Source: Alphaproteobacteria bacterium
GTDB lineage: Bacteria > Pseudomonadota > Alphaproteobacteria > Reyranellales > Reyranellaceae
Length of the DNA: 12,010 nt
Assembly (NCBI GenBank): GCA_013290035.1
Contig: JABCYT010000039.1
Span: 1 to 12,010 of the forward strand
Reading direction: 5' to 3'
In this document: positions 1 to 6,781 of the stretch, one piece after another
Position numbering within the stretch: the stretch's first letter is position 1
Layout: each line of letters begins with the position of its first letter
Program-made: the position numbers and the translations under genes
Notes under the pieces: generated by a model
What the model was told of the DNA's origin: nothing
Databases searched by the model: none
The model's input: the letters and a program-made list of their open reading frames with translations, nothing else

Positions 1-43
1 CTGGGAGTAGCTGATTTCTACCTCTTTCAATCTGCAATTAGTG

Positions 44-90
44 CCATTCCGGAAATGGTGCTTGACAGCCGCTTTTCGCTTAGGCAATCT
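44..90 (+). promoter_or_regulatory. Possible porin promoter and operator region
   Basis: A perfect -35 hexamer TTGACA lies at 62-67. At the usual 17-base spacing the -10 position (85-90, CAATCT) matches the consensus poorly, so a bare sigma-70 promoter is doubtful without an activator. Just upstream is a perfect 8-base palindrome TTCCGGAA (47-54), set in a looser dyad 44-58 (CCATT...AATGG). This could be a regulator site placed next to the -35. The leader from here to the porin start is about 110 bases. No gene is visible in 1-176. The assignment is tentative. Confidence 0.3.
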
Positions 91-143
91 CAACAAACAC
101 TACTGTATGGACTGAATCTGTAGCGGTAGTCGTTTTACTTAAC

Positions 144-158
144 GGCGTATCAAACGCC
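144..158 (+). other. Small hairpin in porin 5' leader
   Basis: GGCGT (144-148) and ACGCC (154-158) form a 5-bp perfect inverted repeat around the loop ATCAA, ending six bases before the ribosome binding site. It could be a leader hairpin tuning translation or stability of a highly expressed outer-membrane protein mRNA, or half of a protein-binding dyad. A 5-bp stem can occur by chance. Confidence 0.25.
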
Positions 159-164
159 AACCAC

Positions 165-170
165 AAGGAG
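165..170 (+). promoter_or_regulatory. Ribosome binding site of the porin
   Basis: AAGGAG lies six bases before the ATG at 177. It is a near-perfect Shine-Dalgarno sequence and fixes the porin start. Confidence 0.85.
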
Positions 171-176
171 ATATCT

Positions 177-1277
177 ATGAAGATGAAATACGTCGCCGTC
201 GCTGCGGGGATGCTGTTCGCCAGTATGCCGGCCGCCCAGGCCCAGTCCAATGTCCAGGTGTATGGCGCGCTGGACGTGGCGGTCGAGCACGTCACCAACG
301 TCAATGCCAACGGCGACAGCCTCACCCGCATGCCCAGCAGCAGCGGCGGCATCATGCCGTCGCGCCTGGGCTTCCGCGGCGCCGAGGATATCGGCGGCGG
401 CCTGAAAGTCGTGTTCACGCTGGAAAGCGGCTTCTCGCCCGACACCGGCGCCATGGGCCAGGGCAACCGCCTGTTCGGCCGCCAGTCCTGGGTCGGCCTG
501 GCCGGCGACTGGGGCCAGGTCACCGTCGGCCGCACCTACAGCATGATGTTCTCGTCCTTCGCGGAAAGCGACGTGATCGGTCCTTCGCAGTTCTCGATCG
601 GCTCGCTGGACAGTTACCTGCCGAACTCGCGCCATGACAACTCGGTCGCCTATCGCGGCACCTTCGGCGCCGTCGGCGTCGGCGCCACCTACAGCCTGGG
701 GCGCGACGCCTCGGCGGCCGGCGGCCCGACCGCCACCAACTGCGGCGGCGAACTGGGCAATGACAGCAAGGCCTGCCGCAACTGGTCCGCCATGCTCAAG
801 TATGACGGCGGCAACTGGGGCATCGTGGGCGCCTACGACACCTACAATGGCGGTCCGGGCGCGGCAGCGGCATTCAGCCCCACCAGCAGCGCCCAGTCCG
901 ATTCGCGCAGCCACGTAGGCGGCTTCGTCAAGTTTGGCGACCTCAAGGTGGCCGGCGGTTACGTGCGCCGCAACAACGAAGGCAGCGCGCTGACCCCGCG
1001 CAGCAACCTGCCCTACTTTGGCGTCTCGTATGCCGTCTCGCCCCTGCTGACCATTGACGCACAAGTGGCGCGACTGGACTTCAAGAACAGCGACCGATCC
1101 GCCGACCTGATGGCAATCCGCGCCAACTACTGGCTGTCCAAGCGCACCACCGTGTACGCCATGGCAGGCTACATCAATAACGACGGCGCCTCGGCCATCG
1201 CCCTGAGCGCGGGCAGCAGCGCCAGCGCTGGCGCCACCCAAAAAGGCATCCTGACCGGCATCAAGCACACCTTCTAA
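177..1277 (+). CDS. Gram-negative porin (beta-proteobacterial Porin_4/OmpC-like)
   Basis: This encodes a 366-residue outer-membrane general porin expected to form a trimeric 16-stranded beta-barrel for diffusion of small hydrophilic or anionic solutes. A Sec signal peptide covers residues 1-22 (lysine-rich start, hydrophobic core, AQA cleavage site). The mature protein starts QSNVQVYGALD, the usual first strand of this family. Further family marks are the SRLGFRGAEDIGGGLKVVF segment after residue 60, the FGRQSWVGL strand, the SKRTTVYA motif near the end, and a C-terminal phenylalanine (KHTF) needed for BAM recognition. Cysteines 189 and 200 sit in a predicted surface loop and could form a disulfide. 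The gene has a strong Shine-Dalgarno and its own terminator, so it is monocistronic. Its place opposite an aromatic-degradation operon suggests, but does not prove, a role in substrate entry. Confidence 0.93.
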   Translation: MKMKYVAVAAGMLFASMPAAQAQSNVQVYGALDVAVEHVTNVNANGDSLTRMPSSSGGIMPSRLGFRGAEDIGGGLKVVFTLESGFSPDTGAMGQGNRLFGRQSWVGLAGDWGQVTVGRTYSMMFSSFAESDVIGPSQFSIGSLDSYLPNSRHDNSVAYRGTFGAVGVGATYSLGRDASAAGGPTATNCGGELGNDSKACRNWSAMLKYDGGNWGIVGAYDTYNGGPGAAAAFSPTSSAQSDSRSHVGGFVKFGDLKVAGGYVRRNNEGSALTPRSNLPYFGVSYAVSPLLTIDAQVARLDFKNSDRSADLMAIRANYWLSKRTTVYAMAGYINNDGASAIALSAGSSASAGATQKGILTGIKHTF

Positions 1278-1312
1278 GCAACACCGCGCCGTACCATCCG
1301 GTTCCCCAAAAG

Positions 1313-1357
1313 GGGGCCAGGCTCGATTTAGTTAATCGAGCCTGGCCCTCTTTATTT
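1313..1357 (+). terminator. Bidirectional intrinsic terminator between porin and operon
   Basis: An inverted repeat pairs 1314-1328 with 1334-1348 (15 bp, no mismatch, plus a G-U at 1313/1349) around the 5-base loop TAGTT. On the + strand it is followed by CTTTATTT. On the minus strand the stem is followed by CCTTTT, so it can also end the operon arriving from the right. A second small palindrome, CCCCAAAAGGGG (1304-1315), overlaps its left edge and could compete with the main stem base. The position, 36 bases after the porin stop and just beyond the last operon remnant, fits a shared terminator of convergent units. Confidence 0.88.
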
Positions 1358-1370
1358 CGACTGCTTTGCT

Positions 1371-1520
1371 TCAGGCGGATTTTTTGACGAGGCCCAGATA
1401 GGTTTCGATCACGTAGGCATAGTCGGAGATATCCCGGGCGGAGCGGGCATTCTGCTCGATCAGCAGGGTCGCTACACCGGTCTGGCGCAAGTCGCTGACG
1501 ATGGCGAAGAATTGGCGGTT
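1371..1520 (-). pseudogene. LivF-type ABC transporter ATPase, C-terminal remnant
   Basis: After the reductase stop (1540) an open frame runs to a TGA at 1371-1373. From about 1517 it encodes 48 residues that read as the tail of a branched-chain-amino-acid-type ABC ATPase (LivF). The segment RQFFAIVSDLRQTGVATLLI is followed by EQNARSARDISDYAYVIET, the region around the switch/H-loop of LivF, and then YLGLVKKSA, which resembles the extreme C-terminus. Walker A, signature and Walker B are all missing, as is any start codon with a ribosome binding site. The ~20 residues that normally separate the YVIETG strand from the terminal YLG are also missing, so there is a second, in-frame deletion at about 1401-1412. 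The family call comes from remembered family patterns. The frame has no intact function. Confidence 0.75.
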
Positions 1521-1539
1521 CTTGGGTCCGCTCGATGTG

Positions 1540-2586
1540 TCAGTTGGCGAGCGCTCGCGGCTGGGCCGGCGGCCCAGCTTCAGGCCTCAGGGTGAGGCTG
1601 GTGACGAAGGCGTCGCTGAAGAAGTTGTCCTCGTCCAGGCCATGCTTGCGCGTGAACACCTGGCGCGCCGCATCGACCATCAGCGGGTTGCCGCAGGCGT
1701 AGACCTCATGCGCCGACAGGCCGGGGAAATCCTGCACCACGGCTTCGTGCACAAAGCCGGTGCGGCCGGTCCAGCCTGCGTCCGAGCCGGACAGCACCGG
1801 CACGAAACGCAGGCCGGGATGTTGCGCCTGCATGGCCTCGATCTCCTCGATCGCATACAGGTCGGCCAGCCGGTTGCCGCCCCAGTACAGCACCGCGCCG
1901 CGCGCGGCGATGGTGGCCAGGTGCGCCTTGAGCATGGAGGCGATCGGCGCATAGCCGGTGCCGGAAGCGAGCAGGATCAGCGGCGCGGCGGTGTCCTGCA
2001 GGCGGAACGCGCCGAACGGACCTTCGATGCGCAGCATGTCGCGCGGCTTGACCTTCTGGTACACGTGGTTGGAGAAGCGACCGCCCGGCAGGGCCCGCAC
2101 ATGCAGCTCGATGATGCCGTCGGCCGCGGGGGCATTGGCCATCGAATAGCTGCGGCGCGAACCGTCGCGCAGCACCACGTCGACGTACTGGCCCGGATGG
2201 AAGGAGAAGCCCGAGGCCGGCGGCACCTGCAGCCGCAGCCATGCCACGTCGCTGCTCAGGTGGCTGATCTCCAGCACCCGCGCGCCGCTCTGGACCACGC
2301 GCTGGCCCGGCGTGGCGGCCACTTCGGGAGCCTCCAGCGTCACATCGGATAGGGCGCGCGCCTGGCAGGTCAGGACGCGGTGGGCGCTCACACCCTCGGG
2401 CACGAAGCCGGCCGGGTACGCGACTTCGCCGCACAGTACCTTGGCTTCGCAGGCGTTGCACTCGCCGCGACGGCAGCTATGCTGCGGAAAGTAGCCCGCC
2501 GCCAGCGCCGCGTCGAGCAGGCTGCCCTCGGCGGAGCAGGCCACCTGCGCGCCGGCGGGTGCAAATGTCAGTGTGAACGTACTCAT
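1540..2586 (-). CDS. Ring-hydroxylating dioxygenase NADH:ferredoxin reductase ([2Fe-2S]/FAD)
   Basis: This 348-residue electron-transfer protein passes electrons from NAD(P)H to the Rieske ferredoxin of the dioxygenase. Residues 1-90 are a plant-type ferredoxin domain with the pattern Cys38-x4-Cys43-x2-Cys46-x27-Cys74. Residues ~100-200 form the FAD-binding barrel with RSYSMAN (145-151), the family R-x-Y-S motif. Residues ~200-330 are the NAD-binding domain with LASGTGYAPI (206-215) and the terminal YACGNPLMV motif. A fused [2Fe-2S]+FAD reductase together with a separate Rieske ferredoxin matches naphthalene-dioxygenase-type class III systems. The ATG lies 3 bases after the aldolase stop with only a weak Shine-Dalgarno, suggesting translational coupling. 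The gene sits ~7 kb downstream of the oxygenase genes it should serve. BenC-like or CDP-glucoseen-reductase-like relatives share the architecture, so the partner is inferred from context. Confidence 0.88.
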   Translation of the reverse strand: MSTFTLTFAPAGAQVACSAEGSLLDAALAAGYFPQHSCRRGECNACEAKVLCGEVAYPAGFVPEGVSAHRVLTCQARALSDVTLEAPEVAATPGQRVVQSGARVLEISHLSSDVAWLRLQVPPASGFSFHPGQYVDVVLRDGSRRSYSMANAPAADGIIELHVRALPGGRFSNHVYQKVKPRDMLRIEGPFGAFRLQDTAAPLILLASGTGYAPIASMLKAHLATIAARGAVLYWGGNRLADLYAIEEIEAMQAQHPGLRFVPVLSGSDAGWTGRTGFVHEAVVQDFPGLSAHEVYACGNPLMVDAARQVFTRKHGLDEDNFFSDAFVTSLTLRPEAGPPAQPRALAN

Positions 2587-2589
2587 GAT

Positions 2590-3633
2590 TCAGCCTGCCG
2601 TTGCTGCCACGGCGGCCTGTGGGCTAGCCTTCTGGCCGAGCAAGTCCAGCGCGACGTCGACGATCATGTCCTCCTGGCCGCCGACCATGCGCCGCCGTCC
2701 CAGTTCGACCAGGATATCGACCGCCTTCAGGCCGTATTTTTCGGCCGCCACTTCGGCATGGCGCAGGAAGCTCGAATACACGCCGGCATAGCCGAGCGCC
2801 AGGGTTTCGCGGTCGACCCGCACCGGCCGGTCCTGCAGCGGCCGCACCAGGTCGTCGGCCGCATCCATCAGGCGATACAGATCGGTGCCGTGGTTCCAGC
2901 CCAGCCGGGCGGCGGCGGCGATGAACACTTCCAGCGGCGCGTTGCCGGCGCCGGCGCCCATGCCGGCCAGGCTGGCGTCGACGCGGTCGCAGCCAGCTTC
3001 CACCGCGACGATGGAATTGGCCACGCCCAAGCTCAGGTTGTGGTGGGCGTGGATGCCGGTCTCGGTCTCAGGCTTGAGCACGTCCTTGAAGGCGCGGAAG
3101 CGTTCGCGAACATCGTTCATGCCGAGCGCGCCGCCCGAGTCGACCACGTAGCAGCAGGTGGCACCATAGCTTTCCATCAGCTTGGCCTGGGCCGCCAGGC
3201 CTTGGGGGGTCTGCATGTGGCTCATCATCAGGAAGCCGACCGCCTCCATGCCCAGGTTGCGGGCGTATTCGATGTGCTGCTTCGAGATGTCGGCCTCGGT
3301 GCAGTGGGTCGCCACCCGCACCACGCGGGCCCCGGCGTCATAGGCAGCGCGCAGGTCGTGGATGGTGCCGATGCCGGGCAGCAGCAAGGTGGCGATCTTG
3401 GCGTGCTTGACCACGCCGGCGGCGGCGGCGATCCATTCCAGGTCGGTGTGGGCGCCGAAACCGTAGTTGAAGCTGGAGCCGCGCAGGCCGTCGCCGTGCG
3501 CCACTTCGATCGAATCGACCTTCGCTTCGTCCAGTGCACGGGCGATCTGTTCGACCTGGGCCACGCTGTACTGGTGGCGGATGGCGTGCGAACCGTCACG
3601 CAGGGTGACGTCGGCAATATACAGTTTTTTCAT
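2590..3633 (-). CDS. mhpE: 4-hydroxy-2-oxovalerate aldolase
   Basis: This 347-residue class II aldolase splits 4-hydroxy-2-oxovalerate (4-hydroxy-2-oxopentanoate) into pyruvate and acetaldehyde, the penultimate step of meta-cleavage pathways. The N-terminus has the HMGL-like TIM-barrel motif TLRDG (10-14) with Arg12 and metal ligand Asp13. The other metal ligands are His195 and His197 in HAHHN. The segments [27 protein letters not shown] and [13 protein letters not shown] are highly conserved in MhpE/DmpG. The C-terminal part ([21 protein letters not shown]) is the helical region that docks the acetaldehyde dehydrogenase and channels acetaldehyde to it. The ATG has a GGAG eight bases upstream and lies 14 bases after the mhpF stop. 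Length is close to the ~340 usual for the family, with a short Ala-rich tail. The sequence is complete and looks functional. Confidence 0.96.
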   Translation of the reverse strand: MKKLYIADVTLRDGSHAIRHQYSVAQVEQIARALDEAKVDSIEVAHGDGLRGSSFNYGFGAHTDLEWIAAAAGVVKHAKIATLLLPGIGTIHDLRAAYDAGARVVRVATHCTEADISKQHIEYARNLGMEAVGFLMMSHMQTPQGLAAQAKLMESYGATCCYVVDSGGALGMNDVRERFRAFKDVLKPETETGIHAHHNLSLGVANSIVAVEAGCDRVDASLAGMGAGAGNAPLEVFIAAAARLGWNHGTDLYRLMDAADDLVRPLQDRPVRVDRETLALGYAGVYSSFLRHAEVAAEKYGLKAVDILVELGRRRMVGGQEDMIVDVALDLLGQKASPQAAVAATAG

Positions 3634-3647
3634 GCGATTTCTCCAGT

Positions 3648-4598
3648 TCAGGCGTTGCGGCTGGCCAGGATGGCCTCGGCCATGCGTTCGGCGCAGGCCT
3701 TGGCGGCCGAAGTCATGATGTCGAGATTGCCGGCGTAGGCCGGCAGATAATGGGCGGCGCCTTCCACTTCCAGGAAGACCGAGGTTTTCAGGCCGCTCAT
3801 GCGGCTACCGACACCGGGGATATTGATGGGCGCGTCGGGGCTGATGCGGTCGAACTGCACCCGCTGCTTGAGGCGGTAGCCCTTGACGTAGCGCTGCACG
3901 GCGGCGACAGTCTCGGCGATCGAGGCTTCGATCGCCGCCTCGTCGGCCAGCTCGGACAGGCAGTACACGGTGTCGCGCATCAACAGCGGCGGTTCGGCCG
4001 GGTTGAGCACGATGATCGCCTTGCCCTTGGTGGCCCCGCCCACCGCCTCGATGGCGGTTGAGGTGGTTTCGGTGAATTCGTCGATATTGGCGCGCGTGCC
4101 GGGGCCGGCCGACTTGCTGGAAATCGAGGCGACGATTTCACCGTAATGCACCTTGGCCACGCGCGACACGGCCGCCACGATGGGAATCGTGGCCTGGCCG
4201 CCGCAGGTGACCATGTTGACGTTGAGCGCATCGATATGCTGGTCCAGGTTCACCACCGGCACGCAATAGGGGCCGATCGCGGCCGGGGTCAGGTCGACCA
4301 GGCGCAGCTGCGGCTTGTGCTGGCGCAGGAAACGGTCGTTCTGCACGTGGGCGGCGGCGCTGGTGGCGTCGAACACGATGTCGATGTCGGCGAATTCGGG
4401 CAGGCGCACTAGCCCTTCCGCGCCCTCATGGGTCACGGCCACACCCATGCGGGTGGCGCGCGCCAGGCCGTCGGAGGACGGGTCGATGCCGACCATGGCG
4501 CCCATTTCCAGATATTCGCCGTGGCGCAGGATCTTGATCATCAGGTCGGTGCCGATATTGCCGGGACCGATGATGGCGACTTTGATTTTCCTAGACAT
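3648..4598 (-). CDS. mhpF: Acetaldehyde dehydrogenase (acylating)
   Basis: This 316-residue enzyme oxidises acetaldehyde with NAD+ and CoA to acetyl-CoA, working as a complex with the aldolase encoded next. The Rossmann nucleotide-binding motif GPGNIG covers residues 11-16. The catalytic thiol is Cys132 in [12 protein letters not shown]. The segments [44 protein letters not shown] and the C-terminal [18 protein letters not shown] are near-invariant in MhpF/DmpF. The ATG at 4598 is chosen over an in-frame TTG at 4625 because AAGGA at 4605-4609 sits six bases before it and the resulting length matches E. coli MhpF. The order mhpD...mhpF-mhpE matches the E. coli mhp operon, except that two other genes separate D from F here. 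Confidence 0.96.
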   Translation of the reverse strand: MSRKIKVAIIGPGNIGTDLMIKILRHGEYLEMGAMVGIDPSSDGLARATRMGVAVTHEGAEGLVRLPEFADIDIVFDATSAAAHVQNDRFLRQHKPQLRLVDLTPAAIGPYCVPVVNLDQHIDALNVNMVTCGGQATIPIVAAVSRVAKVHYGEIVASISSKSAGPGTRANIDEFTETTSTAIEAVGGATKGKAIIVLNPAEPPLLMRDTVYCLSELADEAAIEASIAETVAAVQRYVKGYRLKQRVQFDRISPDAPINIPGVGSRMSGLKTSVFLEVEGAAHYLPAYAGNLDIMTSAAKACAERMAEAILASRNA

Positions 4599-4604
4599 CG
4601 TAAG

Positions 4605-4609
4605 TCCTT
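4605..4609 (-). promoter_or_regulatory. Ribosome binding site fixing the mhpF start
   Basis: AAGGA on the minus strand, six bases before ATG 4598, decides between this start and the upstream in-frame TTG at 4625. Confidence 0.75.
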
Positions 4610-4640
4610 GTTTAAGTGATGACAAAATTGGTGAGTAAGC

Positions 4641-4656
4641 GGCCTGGCTTCAGGCC
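4641..4656 (-). other. Intercistronic hairpin at the end of the ligase gene
   Basis: GGCCTG (4641-4646) and CAGGCC (4651-4656) form a perfect 6-bp stem with a 4-base loop spanning the ligase stop codon. The 51-base ligase-mhpF spacer is the longest intercistronic gap in the operon if the scar ORF is counted as a gene. No T-run follows on the minus strand, so it is unlikely to terminate transcription. It could slow 3' exonucleases or uncouple translation of the two genes. It may also be chance in high-GC DNA. Confidence 0.3.
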
Positions 4657-6494
4657 GGGAAAATGACAGAGCAGTCGTCGCTGAACAGCCGCTCCACTTC
4701 GTCCGCGCGCAGTTCCAGCACGGCGCGCTGATTGATATAGCCCTTGTCGGTGATCTCGCCCTGCACCAGCCCGGGGGCGCCGGACAGGATCACGGCGCGG
4801 GTGGCGCGGCCGGCCGAGCCCTTGCCCTGATTGAAGGCGGCCAGCGCGGCGCCGATGCGGGCGCGCACCTGCGGGTGCTGCGCCAGCTGCGAACCGCTCT
4901 GCGTGCCGTCGGCGTCGCCGGCCAGCTGGCGCAGGGCCGGCGACGGGAAGATCAGCAGGCCGGGATCGTCGCGGCCGTGACCGGACACCACCACGTCCTG
5001 CGCCAGCGGCGCCAGCACGCTGACCAGCGCCACCCGCAGCGTGCCGACCGAGACCCAGGTGCCGCTTGTGAGCTTGAAGTCTTCCGAGATGCGGCCGTCG
5101 AACAACACGCCGGCGTTCGGATCAGCCGGGTCGGCCAGCTTGCCGGCGTCGCCCATCAGGTAGAAGCCGTCTTCATCGAAGGCCTTGGCGGTCAGCTCGG
5201 GCGCGCCGCGATACTCGGGAAACACGCTGGAGCCGCGCACCCGCATTTCCAGCTTGCCACACTGCGGCACGAACTTGATTTCCATTCCGGGTACCGGCAC
5301 GCCGAGGTTGCCCGGCCTGTCGCTGACAAAGTGCACGCTGGTGACCAGCGGCGCCGTTTCGGTCGAACCCCAGGCCGAAGTAAAGAACATCGGTGTGCTG
5401 CGATGGCGCGCGACCAGTTCCGCCAGCCGCCGGCCGACCGACTGCGGCAGCGCGGCGGCGGCGAAGAACATTGCATCGAATCCGGCGAGCAGGCGGGTCG
5501 CCAGTTCCGGATCCTGCTCGAGCACCGGCAGCAGCGCCTCGTAACCCTTGGGCACGTTGAAGTACAGGGTGGGCGATACTTCGCGCAGGTTGCGCATGGT
5601 TTTTTCAAGCAGGCCCGGCAAGGGGCGGCCTTCGTCGATATAGAGCGCCCCGCCGTTGCGCAGGATCAGGTTGAAATTGTGGTTGGCGCCGAAGGTATGA
5701 CTCCACGGCAACCAGTCGACCAGCACCGGCACGCGGTCCTCGAGGAAGGGCCACACTTGCGCAATGGCTTCCTGGTTCGCACACAGCATGCGGTGGGTGT
5801 TGACGACGGCCTTGGGCGTGCCGGTGGAACCGGAGGTCAACAGGTATTTGGCGTGAGTGTCGGGCGTGATGGCGGCATTGGCACGCGCCACGGCTGGCGT
5901 CTCGGCCGCCGCGCGCAGGACCTTGAAAGCCAGGCAGCCTGGCGGCACATTGTGCGAAAACACGAAGGGGCAGTCGATGCCGGAACTGCGCATGGCTCCG
6001 CCATAGAGGTCTCCGTCGGCCGCGTACAGCAGACCCGGTTGCAGCATCGTCAACATGCCGTGCAGCTTGCTGTAGTCGCGCGTGGCGCGGCTGTAGGCCG
6101 ACGACAGGATCGCGATCGGCACGCCGACATGCATGGCGGCCAGCTTGAGCAGCGCCACCTCGACGCTGTTATCCGACAGGATCACCACCGGCGCCGCCGC
6201 GCTCTGGCCCAGGTCCAGCAGAGCCTGGCCGATGCGGCCAATCTCGTGCCGCACCTGACCGTAGGTGAGGCGGCGCCAGGACTGGCCGTCGGCGTCGCGT
6301 TCGGCCAGGAACAGTGCGTCAGGCGTGACGCGCGCCCAGTATTCGAGCCAGTCGCCGATGCAGCGCGCGTGCGGCCGCGGCTTGGTGCGCGAACGCAGTA
6401 TAAAGCTGCCGTCGGGCAGATCGACGCGCTCGATGTCGGGCAGCGCGAGGCCCTGTCCGGGGAGTATGGCTGGCTGGAAGGTTCTCTTATCCAT
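4650..6494 (-). CDS. Feruloyl-CoA-synthase-type acyl-CoA ligase
   Basis: This 614-residue AMP-binding (ANL-superfamily) ligase would activate an aromatic or aryl-propenoic acid to its CoA thioester using ATP. The phosphate-binding loop is TSGSTGTPK (220-228). The adenylate motif is WGSTET (375-380). The hinge region is YLMGD (445-449) plus [18 protein letters not shown] (465-482), and the catalytic lysine is probably in [14 protein letters not shown] near the C-terminus. The RIxEDFKLxxGTWVxVGxLR block, the N-terminal [15 protein letters not shown] segment and the ~615-residue length are typical of the feruloyl-CoA synthase branch rather than benzoate- or 4-coumarate-CoA ligases. No enoyl-CoA hydratase/lyase partner is visible. 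The ATG lies only 3 bases after the stop of the preceding scar ORF and has no good Shine-Dalgarno, so its translation may depend on coupling. The substrate is unknown. Confidence 0.87.
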   Translation of the reverse strand: MDKRTFQPAILPGQGLALPDIERVDLPDGSFILRSRTKPRPHARCIGDWLEYWARVTPDALFLAERDADGQSWRRLTYGQVRHEIGRIGQALLDLGQSAAAPVVILSDNSVEVALLKLAAMHVGVPIAILSSAYSRATRDYSKLHGMLTMLQPGLLYAADGDLYGGAMRSSGIDCPFVFSHNVPPGCLAFKVLRAAAETPAVARANAAITPDTHAKYLLTSGSTGTPKAVVNTHRMLCANQEAIAQVWPFLEDRVPVLVDWLPWSHTFGANHNFNLILRNGGALYIDEGRPLPGLLEKTMRNLREVSPTLYFNVPKGYEALLPVLEQDPELATRLLAGFDAMFFAAAALPQSVGRRLAELVARHRSTPMFFTSAWGSTETAPLVTSVHFVSDRPGNLGVPVPGMEIKFVPQCGKLEMRVRGSSVFPEYRGAPELTAKAFDEDGFYLMGDAGKLADPADPNAGVLFDGRISEDFKLTSGTWVSVGTLRVALVSVLAPLAQDVVVSGHGRDDPGLLIFPSPALRQLAGDADGTQSGSQLAQHPQVRARIGAALAAFNQGKGSAGRATRAVILSGAPGLVQGEITDKGYINQRAVLELRADEVERLFSDDCSVIFPA

Positions 6495-6497
6495 GAT

Positions 6498-6749
6498 TTA
6501 CTTAGCCAATTTCCAGTTGTCCGATTCAATGCCCAGCAATACGCGGGCACGCTCGTCCAGGCCGGTGTGGTCCTGGTTGCTCATGCTGATCACGCCATGG
6601 GTGACGGGCAGGTTGCCGGTGTTTTCCAGCGCGTCGCGCAGGGCGCCGCGGAATTCGGCGTTGCTGGCCGACGGCAATGTCAGCCCGGGCGCTGAAGGCG
6701 GCGGCGCAGGTTGCGGTTCCGAAGATGGCTTGCATGATTTTTTTTTCAT
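6498..6749 (-). pseudogene. Liv-type ABC solute-binding protein, deletion remnant
   Basis: The open frame has ATG at 6749 with GGAG six bases upstream; an in-frame ATG at 6761 also exists. It gives 83 residues. The last ~53 (from NAEFRGALRDALE through THGVISMSNQDHTGLDERAR to the end, NWKLAK) read as the C-terminus of a periplasmic branched-chain-amino-acid-type binding protein, as found with aromatic-acid ABC transporters. The first ~30 residues are Pro/Ser-rich nonsense. The same DNA read one base out of frame, after the A9 tract, gives KKIMQAIFGTATCAAAFSARA then DIAVGQ: a classic Sec signal peptide with an ARA cleavage site and the usual start of a mature binding protein. So both ends of the gene survive, joined at about 6660-6670, and the central ~300 residues are gone. 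The present product would be neither exported nor able to bind ligand. Confidence 0.78.
6738..6746 (-). repeat. A9 homopolymer tract at the scar ORF start
   Basis: Nine A residues on the minus strand follow directly after ATG 6749. With nine A the frame runs into the binding-protein C-terminus. With ten it would read a proper Lys-rich signal peptide and then stop at 6526. A tract this long is prone to replication and transcriptional slippage. A second run of eight A (6769-6776) lies just upstream, between mhpD and this start. Confidence 0.85.
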
Positions 6750-6755
6750 TGCGGT

Positions 6756-6759
6756 CTCC
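6756..6759 (-). promoter_or_regulatory. Ribosome binding site of the binding-protein remnant
   Basis: GGAG six bases before ATG 6749 shows that the original binding-protein start was this ATG rather than the one at 6761, and that translation of the scar can still begin. Confidence 0.6.
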
Positions 6760-6781
6760 ATTTAGTGATTTTTTTTGGCGC

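Noticed and set aside
150..1268. 372-codon minus-strand frame opposite the porin
   Set aside because: Low-complexity Ala/Gly/His-rich translation antisense to a clear porin with signal peptide and C-terminal Phe.
2380..3738. Long + strand open frame (452 codons) opposite the reductase and aldolase genes; similar long antisense frames occur at 4875-6695, 7528-8496 and 10008-11339
   Set aside because: They are shadows of well-supported minus-strand genes in high-GC DNA. Their translations are His/Ala/Gly/Arg-rich, show no family motif, and have no plausible ribosome binding sites.
4599..4625. In-frame TTG start for mhpF at 4625
   Set aside because: It has no suitably spaced Shine-Dalgarno, while ATG 4598 has one and yields the 316-residue family length.
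6498..6761. A novel conserved small protein between mhpD and the ligase
   Set aside because: The C-terminal half matches the end of Liv-type binding proteins and the out-of-frame start DNA encodes a signal peptide, so a deletion remnant explains it better.
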